A stretch of DNA of 64,000 bases from Bacteroidia bacterium (GTDB lineage Bacteria > Bacteroidota > Bacteroidia > Flavobacteriales_D > Sanyastnellaceae), in contig JAUICJ010000004.1 of NCBI GenBank assembly GCA_030427925.1, forward strand, positions 62,001 to 126,000. Reading direction: 5' to 3'. Under the pieces are notes generated by a model that was given only the letters and a program-made list of their open reading frames with translations, was not told the DNA's origin and did not search any database. The stretch's first letter is position 1. Each line of letters begins with the position of its first letter. Position numbers and translations under genes: made by a program. Positions 52,529 through 61,448 of this stretch are shown one piece after another.

Positions 52529-54549
52529 TGTCCCAAAACACACCGTATCCCCGCTTGTTCACACCGATCGACCTCGGCCCGTTCACCCTTGCTAACCGCG
52601 TCATCATGGGGAGCATGCACGTGGGGTTGGAAGAAGAACGCGGGGGCATGAAGAAACTCGCGGCCTTCTATGCTGAGCGCGCAGCAGCGGGCACGGCACT
52701 CATCGTCACAGGGGGCATCGCACCCAACATGGCAGGGGCATTGGGACCCTTTGGCGCGACCATGAGCCGCCGCTGGCACGTCAAGCAACACCGCGTCATT
52801 CCCGAGGCGGTTCATGCGGAAGGCGGCCGAATCCTGCTGCAATTGCTCCACGGCGGGCGATACAGCCACCACCCGTTCTGCGTGGCGCCCAGTGCACTGC
52901 AAGCCCCCATCGGCCGATTCAAGCCCCGTGCACTGACCCGTCGAGGAGTCCAGCGCACCATTCGGGATTACGCCCACAGCGCAACGTTGGCCCAACAAGC
53001 CGGCTACGATGGGGTCGAAATCATGGGCTCCGAAGGTTACCTCATCAACCAGTTCCTCGTTCAGTCCACGAACCTGCGCCGAGACGAATGGGGCGGAACG
53101 TTTGAGCGCCGGATGGCGTTTCCGCTGGCCATCGTCCGGGCCATTCGCTCCGCGGTGGGGGAGGACTTCCTCATCATGTTCCGGCTGAGCATGTTGGACT
53201 TGGTGGCGGATGGAAGTTCATGGGAGGAAGTTGTTCAGTTGGCCCAAGCCCTTGAACACGCTGGGGTGCACGTCATCAATACCGGCATCGGATGGCACGA
53301 GGCTCGCATTCCGACGATTGCGAGCATGGTTCCGCACGGCGGCTTTGCGTGGGTCACCCAGCGGCTCATGGGCCACGTGGGGATTCCATTGGTCACCACG
53401 AATCGGTTCAACATGCCAGACCAAATCGAGCACGCCCTTGAATCCGGGTGCGCGGATTTGGTCTCCATGGCCCGTCCGTTTCTCGCCGATTCCCAATGGG
53501 TCGCCAAGGCCCAACAGCGCACGCCGGAGCACATCAACACGTGCATCGGTTGCAACCAAGCGTGTTTGGACCACATTTTCCAACGCAAGACCGCGACGTG
53601 CCTCGTGAATCCACGGGCGGGTCACGAAACCGACGTCGATCCCCAACCCACGCGACAAATCCGCGTCTTGGTCGTGGGCGGAGGGCCAGCGGGACTGAGT
53701 TGCGCTGCGGAGTTGGCGCGATTGGGTCACAAGGTGCGCTTGATTGAAGAGGCGGCGGAATTGGGGGGGCAGTTCAATTTGGCCCGACGCATTCCCGGCA
53801 AAGAAGACTTCAGCGAAACCATTCGTTACTTCACCCATCAATTGAAGAAGTTCGGGGTGGAGGTCGTTCTTGGTCGAAGGGCCGATGAACGCGATGCAGC
53901 AGGATGCGAAGTGGTGGTCCTCGCTACGGGGGTACGTCCCCGCATTCCCGCCTTGTTCGATCCCCGACTTCCTCACGTACAAGCGTACGACGAGGCGCTC
54001 AAGCAGCCGCCGCCAACGGAGGGCGTTGTGGCCGTGATCGGTGCGGGCGGCATCGGATTTGACGTGGCGGATTGGTTGACCCACCAGGGGGACCCGCACT
54101 CCTTCGAATCGGCATGGGGCATCGACCGTGAACTCAAGGAGCGCGGCGGCTTAAGCCCAAATCGGCCGCACCGCACCTCGCCGGTGCAGGTGCATGTATT
54201 CCAACGCGGCACCGAAAAACCCGGCCAAAACCTCGGGAAAACCACCGGCTGGATTCACCGCGTCACCTTGCGGCAGCGCGGCGTTCAGTTCCATACCGGG
54301 GTGGAATATTTGGGCACCACGAGCGCCGGTTTTCGGTACCGGGATCAGGACGGGAACGAACGCGATTTCAAGTGCGACCGCATCATTTTATGCGCTGGCC
54401 AAACCAGCAATCCTGCCCCTGAATTCCTCAACAGCGTTGCCTTCGATCGCCAGCGCGTCGAGTACATCGGAGGCCTGAAGGAAGCCCGGGGAATCGATGC
54501 GCAGCGCGCCATCCGAGAAGGGTGGGAACTCGCGCGTCAGCTGCGCTGA
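52528..54549 (+). CDS. fadH: 2,4-dienoyl-CoA reductase (FadH-like, old yellow enzyme plus FAD/NADPH domain)
   Basis: A 673-aa multidomain flavoenzyme for beta-oxidation of unsaturated acyl-CoAs. The N-terminal OYE TIM barrel begins LFTPIDLGPFTLANRVIMGS, with LLHGGRYSHHPF and FLVQSTNLRRDEWGG. The 4Fe-4S cluster Cys are in CIGCNQACLD and the later TCLVNP. The C-terminal half has VVGGGPAGLSCA (FAD) and VIGAGGIGFDVADWLT (NADPH). Length equals E. coli FadH (~672). Start ATG overlaps the unknown gene's stop (TGATG). It converges on plsC with a 13-bp overlap. Confidence 0.93.
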   Translation: MSQNTPYPRLFTPIDLGPFTLANRVIMGSMHVGLEEERGGMKKLAAFYAERAAAGTALIVTGGIAPNMAGALGPFGATMSRRWHVKQHRVIPEAVHAEGGRILLQLLHGGRYSHHPFCVAPSALQAPIGRFKPRALTRRGVQRTIRDYAHSATLAQQAGYDGVEIMGSEGYLINQFLVQSTNLRRDEWGGTFERRMAFPLAIVRAIRSAVGEDFLIMFRLSMLDLVADGSSWEEVVQLAQALEHAGVHVINTGIGWHEARIPTIASMVPHGGFAWVTQRLMGHVGIPLVTTNRFNMPDQIEHALESGCADLVSMARPFLADSQWVAKAQQRTPEHINTCIGCNQACLDHIFQRKTATCLVNPRAGHETDVDPQPTRQIRVLVVGGGPAGLSCAAELARLGHKVRLIEEAAELGGQFNLARRIPGKEDFSETIRYFTHQLKKFGVEVVLGRRADERDAAGCEVVVLATGVRPRIPALFDPRLPHVQAYDEALKQPPPTEGVVAVIGAGGIGFDVADWLTHQGDPHSFESAWGIDRELKERGGLSPNRPHRTSPVQVHVFQRGTEKPGQNLGKTTGWIHRVTLRQRGVQFHTGVEYLGTTSAGFRYRDQDGNERDFKCDRIILCAGQTSNPAPEFLNSVAFDRQRVEYIGGLKEARGIDAQRAIREGWELARQLR

Positions 54550-55274
54550 TCCATCAGGTCTTCGATGGCCTTGCGCGCTGCAGCGGAAAGGCCGTCCAAG
54601 TCGTTCGTTTCCCGAAATGGCTCAACGGAAATGGGCGCGCCAAATCGAATGGTGATGGGGCGTTTTTGGATGAGAAAATTCCCTTTCGGGAGGGCTTCCC
54701 GGGCCCCTTGAATGCCAAACGGTACCACAGGTACACCAGCGTCCAAGGCCAACCGGAACGCGCCTTTTTTGAACGGAAGCAACGTGCCATCTGAAGATCG
54801 CGTCCCCTCCGGAAAGACGCACACGACTTTGCCCTCGTCCAAGGCGCGGTTCAAATCCTTCGCCGCCCGAATTGCCGAGTCCAATTTTCCGCGCTCCACG
54901 AACACCGTTCCCACCCGAGCGTTGGCCCATCCGAGGAATGGCACCTTTCGAACGGACGCCTTCGACAAGAAAATCACGGGATGGGGAATGCTGGCGAAAA
55001 TGGCATTGACGTCCAAGTAACTGCTATGATTCGCCACGTAAATCGCTCTCTGGGGCCAAATCCCGTTCGGTGGCCCTTCAACCGTCAACCCCCTCGTAAA
55101 CCACTTCAGGAGGTTGGCGCTCCAGAGCTGGCCGCCAATGCGCGTCAACACCCAACCGCTCCACCCCTTGCCCATCAGGAGCACCAGCAACGCCAGGTTG
55201 CACGCCACCACGGTCCAACTTACCGCCATCCCCGTGCGCCAAGCTCCACCGATGAACCGGCCGATTGCGCTCAT
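54537..55274 (-). CDS. plsC: 1-acyl-sn-glycerol-3-phosphate acyltransferase
   Basis: Second acylation step of phospholipid synthesis at the inner membrane. 245 aa. One N-terminal membrane segment (AVSWTVVACNLALLVLLMG), catalytic block I NHSSYLDV (H-x4-D), block II with VGTVFVER, block III FPEGTRS, and block IV VPVVPFGIQG. ATG 55274 overlaps the pseudouridine synthase stop (ATGA). It is the last gene of a three-gene minus operon and its final 13 nt run into fadH. Confidence 0.94.
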   Translation of the reverse strand: MSAIGRFIGGAWRTGMAVSWTVVACNLALLVLLMGKGWSGWVLTRIGGQLWSANLLKWFTRGLTVEGPPNGIWPQRAIYVANHSSYLDVNAIFASIPHPVIFLSKASVRKVPFLGWANARVGTVFVERGKLDSAIRAAKDLNRALDEGKVVCVFPEGTRSSDGTLLPFKKGAFRLALDAGVPVVPFGIQGAREALPKGNFLIQKRPITIRFGAPISVEPFRETNDLDGLSAAARKAIEDLMDQRS

Positions 55275-55924
55275 GGTTGGCGGCGCTGGGTTCGGGAGGT
55301 CGTAAGGCGCAATCCCAGTTGTTGCAGGAGGATGTCGCGTGGCACGGATTGGATTTCCCCGGGTTTCAATCCCCGTTCCATGATGTTCAGCTGGCCGATG
55401 GCCACGCGGATGAGGCGCAACGTGGGGAAGCCGGCATGGGCCGTCATTTTGCGGACTTGCCGATTTTTCCCTTCCGTCACCACCAATTCCATCCAACGAT
55501 CGGGAACCGATTTTCGAAATCGAACGGGGGGCGTTCGTTCGGGCACGACAGGCGCTTCAGAAAACAACGTCGCCTCTGCCGGTGCCGTTGAATGCCATTT
55601 GCCCTTGATTTTCAAGGTCATCGGGCGATTGAACGCCCGCAAATCCTCCTCGTTGGGAGCGCCTTCCACCTGCACCCAATAGGTTCGGCGGTGCCCGTGC
55701 TCTGGGTCCAGCAACGCTCCGTTGATGCTGCGGTCATTGGTCAGCAGGAGCAGGCCCTCGCTGTCCCGATCCAGCCTCCCGACCGGGTACACGTCCTGTT
55801 CAAGCCCCAAATTCAAAGACGCCAAACCCGCATGCCCGTCTTCTTCGGAGAACTGGCTCAACACCCCGAACGGTTTATACAGCACAAAGTACTGCGGCTC
55901 TGCGGTGGTGCTCACTGGATCCAC
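55271..55924 (-). CDS. rRNA pseudouridine synthase (RluE/RsuA type, without S4 domain)
   Basis: 217 aa. The core begins FVLYKPFGVLSQF and has the catalytic Asp in VGRLDRDSEGLLLLTND, then ELVVTEGKNRQVRKMTAHAGF. There is no S4 domain, like RluE, which modifies a single uridine of 23S rRNA. The N-terminus overlaps the TolB-like gene end by 13 nt, and the stop overlaps plsC (ATGA). The target site cannot be told from sequence alone. Confidence 0.9.
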   Translation of the reverse strand: MDPVSTTAEPQYFVLYKPFGVLSQFSEEDGHAGLASLNLGLEQDVYPVGRLDRDSEGLLLLTNDRSINGALLDPEHGHRRTYWVQVEGAPNEEDLRAFNRPMTLKIKGKWHSTAPAEATLFSEAPVVPERTPPVRFRKSVPDRWMELVVTEGKNRQVRKMTAHAGFPTLRLIRVAIGQLNIMERGLKPGEIQSVPRDILLQQLGLRLTTSRTQRRQP

Positions 55925-57024
55925 TCGGCAACGAATACGTTGGTGCTCCGGGTCCGACCGTTGTTCCGATTCGACGAGAAGCTCAAGTACTTTCCGTCCG
56001 GCGAAAACATCGGAAAGGAGTCAAAGGCATCGTCGAAGGTGATTTGTTCCAGCCCCGTTCCATCGGTGCGAATGCTGAACAAATTGAAGGGGAATCCGCC
56101 CGTGTGGTGGTTGGAACAAAAAATGACCCGCTCCCCATTGGGGTGGAAATAAGGCGCCCAATTCGCTCCACCCAAATCCGTCAATTGACGCACCTCTGAA
56201 CCGTCGGCCCGACCGATGTACAATTCCATGTCGGTCGGTTCGACCAATCCGTTGCTGAGCAAGTCCTTGTAATGTTGCTGCTCTTCCTCAGTTTGGGGCC
56301 GGCTCGCACGCCAAATCAACCACTCTCCATCGGGAGAGAAAAACGCCCCGCCATCGTAACCCAATTCGTCCGTCACTTGAACCACATTTCCACCGTCCAA
56401 GTCACAGGTGTACAGTTCCAAGTCGCCCGACCGGGTGCTGGTAAAGACCATGCGGTCCCCTTTCGGAGAAACGGTGGCCTCGGCATCGTATCCGGGCAAG
56501 TTCGTCAGTTGTTGCGTGATTTCGCCGCTTCGATTGGCGACAAAAATGTCATAATCTGGGTAAATCGGCCAAACGTACTCGCCTCCCGGACCACGCGGCG
56601 GAACCGGCGGGCATTCGGCATCCCCCAAATGCGTCGAAGCGTAGACGAACGAGGTGTCTCCCGGCATGAAGTAAGCACACGTTGTGCGCCCCAATCCAGT
56701 GGAAACGGGCGTTGGCCGCTGCGGAAGGGGTTTGGCATTTTCACCAAGTTCCATGATGAAAATTTGGTCGCACGGGATTTCCCACGAAGGGTTTGTGGCT
56801 TGGAACACCAACGCATCGCTGGCGAACGACCAATATGCCTCCGCGTTGTCCCCTCCAAACGTCAACTGCCGCAAGTTCTTCAAATGCACTTCCTCGGGAT
56901 AGCGCAACGTATCGGTGTCAACCGCTTGATGACCGGCGGTAGGAGGGGTTTCTGTGACCTCCGTGCCACAATTTGCTAACAGCAGTCCAAAGAGCGCTGC
57001 GATCATGCCTAATTTCGTCCGCAT
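55912..57024 (-). CDS. TolB-like beta-propeller lipoprotein (PD40 repeats)
   Basis: 370 aa. The lipobox leader is MIAALFGLLLANCGT with Cys ~19. Several PD40/WD40-like repeats follow: VSPKGDRMVFTSTRSGDLE, FSPDGEWLIWRASR, FHPNGERVIFCSNHH, FSPDGKYLSFSSNRN. Such propellers bind proteins or peptides in the periplasm or on the surface. It heads the operon with the pseudouridine synthase and plsC. Start ATG 57024; the longer frame would run through the divergent M28 promoter. Confidence 0.88.
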   Translation of the reverse strand: MRTKLGMIAALFGLLLANCGTEVTETPPTAGHQAVDTDTLRYPEEVHLKNLRQLTFGGDNAEAYWSFASDALVFQATNPSWEIPCDQIFIMELGENAKPLPQRPTPVSTGLGRTTCAYFMPGDTSFVYASTHLGDAECPPVPPRGPGGEYVWPIYPDYDIFVANRSGEITQQLTNLPGYDAEATVSPKGDRMVFTSTRSGDLELYTCDLDGGNVVQVTDELGYDGGAFFSPDGEWLIWRASRPQTEEEQQHYKDLLSNGLVEPTDMELYIGRADGSEVRQLTDLGGANWAPYFHPNGERVIFCSNHHTGGFPFNLFSIRTDGTGLEQITFDDAFDSFPMFSPDGKYLSFSSNRNNGRTRSTNVFVAEWIQ

Positions 57025-57056
57025 ATTGTCGAATTTTGCGCGAAAATACTTTGAAT

Positions 57057-58349
57057 ATGGGATTGAAGGACGTCCGGATGGGAACTTGGCTCGCGGGAAT
57101 CGCTGCCCTTGGCTTGTGGTCGTGCCAAACCGCCGATGAAACCACCCCTCAAGCTTCCGAAGAAGCCGCCATCGCTGCCTTGAAAGCCCGCGTCGAAACC
57201 TTGGCTGATCCCGCCCTGGAGGGGCGTGAAACGGGCAGCGCAGGAGAAGCGCTGGCTGCAGAGTGGTTGTCCGATGAATTCGAGACCATGGGGTATGCTG
57301 CTCGTGGAGACTCGGCAGCATTTCAAGCCTTTCAGTATACGCCGCATCCCCCCATGCAGATTCATGGCGATTCAGGCCAAGCACACTTGGGGATGGCAGT
57401 GGTGAAGCCGATTGTCGGGCGCAACGTATTGTTCACGGGAAAGGGAGTTGAAGGGAACGGATACGGCGTGTTGGCAGCGCACTACGATCACTTGGGATAC
57501 GGCGGGGAGAATTCGTTGTTCCGAGGCGAACCCACCGTTCACTACGGTGCCGATGACAACGCTTCGGGCGTTGCGACCATGTTGGAAGTGGCTCAGCGCG
57601 TGGCCGCTACGCCGATGAGCGATCATGTGCTGTACTGCGGCTTCTCCGGCGAAGAGAAGGGGCTTTGGGGATCCAATCACTTCTGTGAAGAGCCCACGGT
57701 GGCACTCGACAGCATCCGCTACATGATCAACCTCGATATGGTCGGTCGGTTGCGCGGGGACACGTTAGCAGTCTATGGAACAGGGACTTCCCCCCGCTGG
57801 ATGGAGGTGTTGGAGGCCTGCAATGAGGAGGGGTTCGTTTTGGTTCCAAGCGAAAGCGGTGTGGGGCCCAGCGACCACACGTCGTTTTACCTCGAAGGCA
57901 TTCCGGTTTTGCACTTTTTCACAGGTCAACACCCGGACTACCACCGCCCGACGGATACGCCCGAGAAACTCAATTACGAGGGCATGTTGCGCATCGCGCG
58001 CTATGTCGAACGGGTGATGCGGGCGTTGGATCAAGAATCCGAGTGGCTGTTCACGGCCACGAAAGACCAAGATTCGGACAGTACTCCCCGGTTCAACGTA
58101 ACGCTTGGCGTGGTTCCCGATTACCTATTCAGCGGTGAGGGCATGCGGATCGATGGTGTCACGGAAGGAAGGCCTGCAGCGATGGCGGGTCTGAAACGCG
58201 GCGATGTGGTTCTTCGGATGGACACCCTGCTCGTGGTGGACATGATGTCGTACATGACGGGACTGAGTCTCTTCGAAGAAGGAATGGTCACGGAAGTGGA
58301 AATCGAACGAGGCGGGGACCGGCTCACGGTCAACGTCATTTGGGATTGA
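57057..58349 (+). CDS. M28-family zinc aminopeptidase lipoprotein with C-terminal PDZ domain
   Basis: 430 aa. Leader with lipobox (GTWLAGIAALGLWSCQ). The zinc ligands are seen in AAHYDHLG, GADDNASGVA, FSGEEKGLWGS, NLDMVGR and the final His after FFTGQHPDYH, all in M28 order. The last ~90 residues form a PDZ domain (GMRIDGVTEGRPAAMAGLKR). It probably degrades peptides at the outer membrane. The stop codon is one base before the predicted 5' end of RNase P RNA, so the rnpB promoter would lie inside this gene. Confidence 0.93.
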   Translation: MGLKDVRMGTWLAGIAALGLWSCQTADETTPQASEEAAIAALKARVETLADPALEGRETGSAGEALAAEWLSDEFETMGYAARGDSAAFQAFQYTPHPPMQIHGDSGQAHLGMAVVKPIVGRNVLFTGKGVEGNGYGVLAAHYDHLGYGGENSLFRGEPTVHYGADDNASGVATMLEVAQRVAATPMSDHVLYCGFSGEEKGLWGSNHFCEEPTVALDSIRYMINLDMVGRLRGDTLAVYGTGTSPRWMEVLEACNEEGFVLVPSESGVGPSDHTSFYLEGIPVLHFFTGQHPDYHRPTDTPEKLNYEGMLRIARYVERVMRALDQESEWLFTATKDQDSDSTPRFNVTLGVVPDYLFSGEGMRIDGVTEGRPAAMAGLKRGDVVLRMDTLLVVDMMSYMTGLSLFEEGMVTEVEIERGGDRLTVNVIWD

Positions 58350-58350
58350 C

Positions 58351-58697
58351 GAGATAGCAGCACCAGACTTCGTCGCCTTGCTTCTGCAGGGAGGAAAGTC
58401 CGGACAACATAGGGCGCCACACTCCTCGAAAGGGAGGGAGGGTCTTCGGACCTTCACAGAAAGTGCCACAGAGATTTAGTCCGCCGATGGCCTTCGGGCA
58501 CAGGCAAGGGTGAAAAGGTGAGGTAAGAGCTCACCGGCAAGCAAGCGATTGCTTGGCCTGGGTAAACCTTGTGGGTTGCAAGATCATGTACACTGGCGAT
58601 TGAGGGCGGCCCGTCCGAGTCAGGGGGTAGATTGCGTTAGATAGATGGCGAAGCACCTTCGGGTGAACAGAATCCGGCTTACGCGGCTGTTGCTATG
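58351..58697 (+). ncRNA. rnpB: RNase P RNA (class A)
   Basis: The catalytic RNA that removes 5' leaders from pre-tRNAs. The conserved P4 5' strand and its context are seen as GAGGAAAGTCCGGAC (58391-58405). The 3' P4 strand is in ACAGAATCCGGCTTA (~58667-58681). The P1 helix is closed by ATAGCA (58354-58359) and TGCTAT (58691-58696). A GAGGTAAGAGCTCACCGGC segment marks the J11/12-P12 region. Ends are estimated from P1 and the terminator, to about 5 nt. It begins within 2 nt of the M28 peptidase stop codon; a GTCATTTG sequence at 58335-58342 may be its -7 box. Confidence 0.95.
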
Positions 58698-58698
58698 A

Positions 58699-58729
58699 AG
58701 TCCTTGCTCTTGAGCAAGGACTTTTTTTT
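58699..58729 (+). terminator. Rho-independent terminator of rnpB
   Basis: AGTCCTTGCT and AGCAAGGACT form a perfect 10-bp stem around CTTG, followed by eight T residues, starting 2 nt after the P1 helix. Confidence 0.93.
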
Positions 58730-58948
58730 GCGGGATTCCGGTCAAGAAGTGCACCATCCCGCAGATGTCAAAAAACGCTCATATATCCCGTTCTATTGAC
58801 CATCCGTCTCTTGTAAGTTGATTAAATAATCGTCCATTTTAAGCCCTACATGGAGGATAGGAAAGGAGTGTTTCTAGCTTTCTCGGTAGGATTAGGTGTT
58901 AAGTGGGAGTTTTTAACACGTTAAGTTGAAGAAAAACGGCTTCCTGGC
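58730..58948. other. AT-rich intergenic stretch
   Basis: About 220 bp clearly more AT-rich than the neighbouring genes, without an open frame or known RNA fold that I can support. It precedes the strong promoter at 58949. Confidence 0.4.
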
Positions 58949-58979
58949 TTGTCAATTCATGTATCGAACATAAATTTGC
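58949..58979 (+). promoter_or_regulatory. Canonical Bacteroidota promoter (TTG - 19 nt - TAAATTTGC)
   Basis: TTG at 58949-58951 and TAAATTTGC at 58971-58979 have the ideal -33/-7 spacing. This is the best full promoter in the window. The gene it serves starts at 59066, so it has a ~80-nt leader, unlike most genes here. Confidence 0.7.
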
Positions 58980-59065
58980 TCCAATTCATTAAATAACCAA
59001 GGGTTCAAGGCATATCCTTTTGTGTGAGATGATATGTTGCGTTCCGTTTCAAAACGTTTATCAGG

Positions 59066-59662
59066 ATGGAATTTTCCCAGAAAGAATTGCAAGAAATGAA
59101 GCGGTTCTATGAACAAGAGCGGGGCAGGCTGGTAGGCCAGTTGGCTCACGTTGAAGAAATGCTAGTAAAACTAACAGGTGAGCCGTTGGGTCCCCGGCGT
59201 GTCTCTGCAGCCGCAGCGTTCAGTGGAGGAAAGCAGCGCAAGCGCGGCCCGAAGAGCGTTTGGGGCAACTTCATCGTGAAGCGTCTTCGTGCTCGGAACC
59301 GTCCGATGACTTACAAGGAGCTCATTGAGGACGCCATGGCGATTCATCACTTGGGCGCAGAACGCGAATCCTCCGCGCGTGCCAGCATCCTCAACAGCGC
59401 ATTCCGCTTGCGAACGGTTCACGGTCGGGTGGAAACCATTGGTCGCGCAGGAAAGAAAGAGAAGTACCTCGTGCTCACGAAGTGGTTGGACCAGGACGGA
59501 ATGCTGACCTCTCCTTTTGATGAGGAGTTCCGCAAGCTCGCTGGAGGCCGCCACGTCGCTGTCGACATGGCTTCGATTCCGACACCGCGCTACGACGAGT
59601 ATGACGTCGAAGTGGTTGATGATGAGGCGTTCGAATCGATGGAGGAGCAGACCGAAGCATAA
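59066..59662 (+). CDS. Putative winged-helix DNA-binding protein (HARE-HTH-like)
   Basis: 198 aa, cytoplasmic. Residues 1-40 form an N-terminal coiled coil (KELQEMKRFYEQERGRLVGQ). A basic linker (GKQRKRGPKS) leads to a ~75-residue segment, WGNFIVKRLRARNRPMTYKE through LRTVHGRVETIG, resembling a HARE-HTH/winged-helix domain with a conserved RPMTYKEL start. The C-terminus is acidic. It may be a nucleoid or transcription regulator. The assignment rests on pattern only. It shares a bidirectional terminator with pruA. Confidence 0.6.
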   Translation: MEFSQKELQEMKRFYEQERGRLVGQLAHVEEMLVKLTGEPLGPRRVSAAAAFSGGKQRKRGPKSVWGNFIVKRLRARNRPMTYKELIEDAMAIHHLGAERESSARASILNSAFRLRTVHGRVETIGRAGKKEKYLVLTKWLDQDGMLTSPFDEEFRKLAGGRHVAVDMASIPTPRYDEYDVEVVDDEAFESMEEQTEA

Positions 59663-59682
59663 GGCGATGGTTTGAAAAAAAA

Positions 59683-59711
59683 GGCGGTCCATTCGGACCG
59701 CCTTTTTTTTT
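59683..59711. terminator. Bidirectional rho-independent terminator
   Basis: GGCGGTCC and GGACCGCC pair around ATTC, with an A-run on the left and nine T on the right, between convergent genes. Confidence 0.9.
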
Positions 59712-59717
59712 CATTCC

Positions 59718-61346
59718 TCAACCGAGGAAGGGGTATCGGTAATCGGTCGGAGGAACCAGCGTTTCCTTGATGGTGCGTGGGCTCACCCAGCGAAGGAGGT
59801 TCAATTGGCTGCCAGCTTTGTCGTTGGTGCCGGATCCACGGGCACCTCCGAAAGGCTGTTGGCCAACCACCGCTCCGGTCGGTTTGTCGTTGATGTAGAA
59901 ATTGCCTGCTGCGTTCACGAGTCCGCGAGAGGCTTGGTCGATGGCGTAGCGGTCTTGGGCGAACACTGCGCCGGTGAGCGCGTAGTCGCTCGTTTGGTCC
60001 ACCAAATCGATGGTCTCTGCGAAATCCTCCGCGTCGTAGCGGTAGACCGTCAACACGGGACCGAAGATTTCTTCGACCATGGTCTTGAATTGGGGATTCG
60101 AGGTGACGATGATGGTGGGCTGAATGAAATAGCCCGTCGCGTCATCGTAGGTACCGCCCGCAACAATTTCCGCGTCGGGAGCAGCTTTTGCGAACTCGAT
60201 GAAGGAAACGATTTTTTCGTAGGCCTTGCGGTCGATGACGGCGTTGACGAAATTGCTCAATTCGGCCGGGCTGCCCACTTGGATGGTCGCCACTTCCGAT
60301 TTCATGCGCTCGATGTAGTCATCGAACAAGTTCGAAGGGATGTAGGCGCGGGAAGCGGCGGAGCATTTTTGGCCTTGAAGTTCAAACGCTCCGCGAACCG
60401 AAGCGGCCACCAGGGCGTTCAAATCCGCGGACCGGTGAGCCAAAATGAAGTCCTTTCCCCCCGTTTCCCCCACGATGCGCGGATACGTCCGGTACAAGCG
60501 AATGTTCTCCCCAATCGTCTTCCACAGGTGCTGGAACACGCCCGTAGAGCCCGTGAAATGCAATCCCGCGAAATCGCGGTGCTTGAACACCACGTCGCCC
60601 GCTACCGGTCCGTCAACGGTGATGAAGTTGATGACCCCGTCGGGCAATCCCGCCTCGCGGAACACTTCCATGACCACCTGCGCGCTGTAAACTTGCGTAT
60701 CTGCGGGCTTCCAAACGACGACGTTCCCCATGATCGCCGCCGAAGCGGGCAAGTTGCCCGCGATCGCAGTGAAGTTGAACGGCGTGATGGCAAAGACGAA
60801 TCCTTCAAGGGGACGGTATTCGAGGCGATTCCAAATCCCCGGTGCGCTTGAGGGCTGGACTTTGTGGATTTCCTGGACGTAATGGGCGTTGAACCGCAGG
60901 AAGTCGATCAATTCACATGCGGCATCGATTTCCGCTTGGTAGGCGCTCTTGCTTTGGGCCAACATGGTCGCTGCATTGATTTTTGCGCGGTACGGACCTG
61001 CCAGCAAATCGGCAGCCTTCAGAAAAATGGCCACGCGGTGCTCCCAAGGCGTCGTGGCCCAGGCCTCGCGGGCATTCAATGCCGCTTCAATGGCGCGTTC
61101 AACGTGTGAGGCGTCCCCGTAGTTGTAGTGCCCGAGCAGCTTCCCGTGCTCGTGAGGCGGGGACATCGGGCGTTTGTCGTTGGTGCGCACCTGGTCTGCA
61201 CCGATGTACATCGGAACGTCGATGGGCTCAGCGTGGTACATTTCGTTGTAAGCTGCAAGCAGCGCCTCGCGTTCAGGCGAACCAGGTGCGTAGTTGAGCA
61301 CCGGTTCGTTGACCGGAGTGGGAACGGTATAAAGTCCGTCTGACAT
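59718..61346 (-). CDS. pruA: 1-pyrroline-5-carboxylate dehydrogenase
   Basis: Oxidises glutamate-5-semialdehyde to glutamate, the second step of proline catabolism. 542 aa, the length of the long monofunctional P5CDH type. ALDH features: NFTAIAGNLPASAAIMGNVV (NAD site), the general base in RIVGETGGKDF, the catalytic Cys in GQKCSAASRAY, EEIFGPVLTVYRY, and FGGARGSGTNDKAG at the C-terminus. Start ATG 61346 was chosen as MSDGLYTVP; the nine codons upstream start with TTG inside the promoter region. No PutA is in the window. Confidence 0.94.
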   Translation of the reverse strand: MSDGLYTVPTPVNEPVLNYAPGSPEREALLAAYNEMYHAEPIDVPMYIGADQVRTNDKRPMSPPHEHGKLLGHYNYGDASHVERAIEAALNAREAWATTPWEHRVAIFLKAADLLAGPYRAKINAATMLAQSKSAYQAEIDAACELIDFLRFNAHYVQEIHKVQPSSAPGIWNRLEYRPLEGFVFAITPFNFTAIAGNLPASAAIMGNVVVWKPADTQVYSAQVVMEVFREAGLPDGVINFITVDGPVAGDVVFKHRDFAGLHFTGSTGVFQHLWKTIGENIRLYRTYPRIVGETGGKDFILAHRSADLNALVAASVRGAFELQGQKCSAASRAYIPSNLFDDYIERMKSEVATIQVGSPAELSNFVNAVIDRKAYEKIVSFIEFAKAAPDAEIVAGGTYDDATGYFIQPTIIVTSNPQFKTMVEEIFGPVLTVYRYDAEDFAETIDLVDQTSDYALTGAVFAQDRYAIDQASRGLVNAAGNFYINDKPTGAVVGQQPFGGARGSGTNDKAGSQLNLLRWVSPRTIKETLVPPTDYRYPFLG

Positions 61347-61369
61347 GGTGAAGGTGTTTGAAACTTGGT

Positions 61370-61378
61370 GCAAAGCTA
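61370..61378 (-). promoter_or_regulatory. pruA promoter -7 box (TAGCTTTGC)
   Basis: Minus-strand TAGCTTTGC, a full consensus match, lies 23 nt before the pruA ATG. Confidence 0.62.
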
Positions 61379-61448
61379 ATGGAAGGCGAGGGTGGATGGG
61401 CTGCGCATTGTGGGTAGATTGACCTCAGATTCACAAGGTTTACACGTT

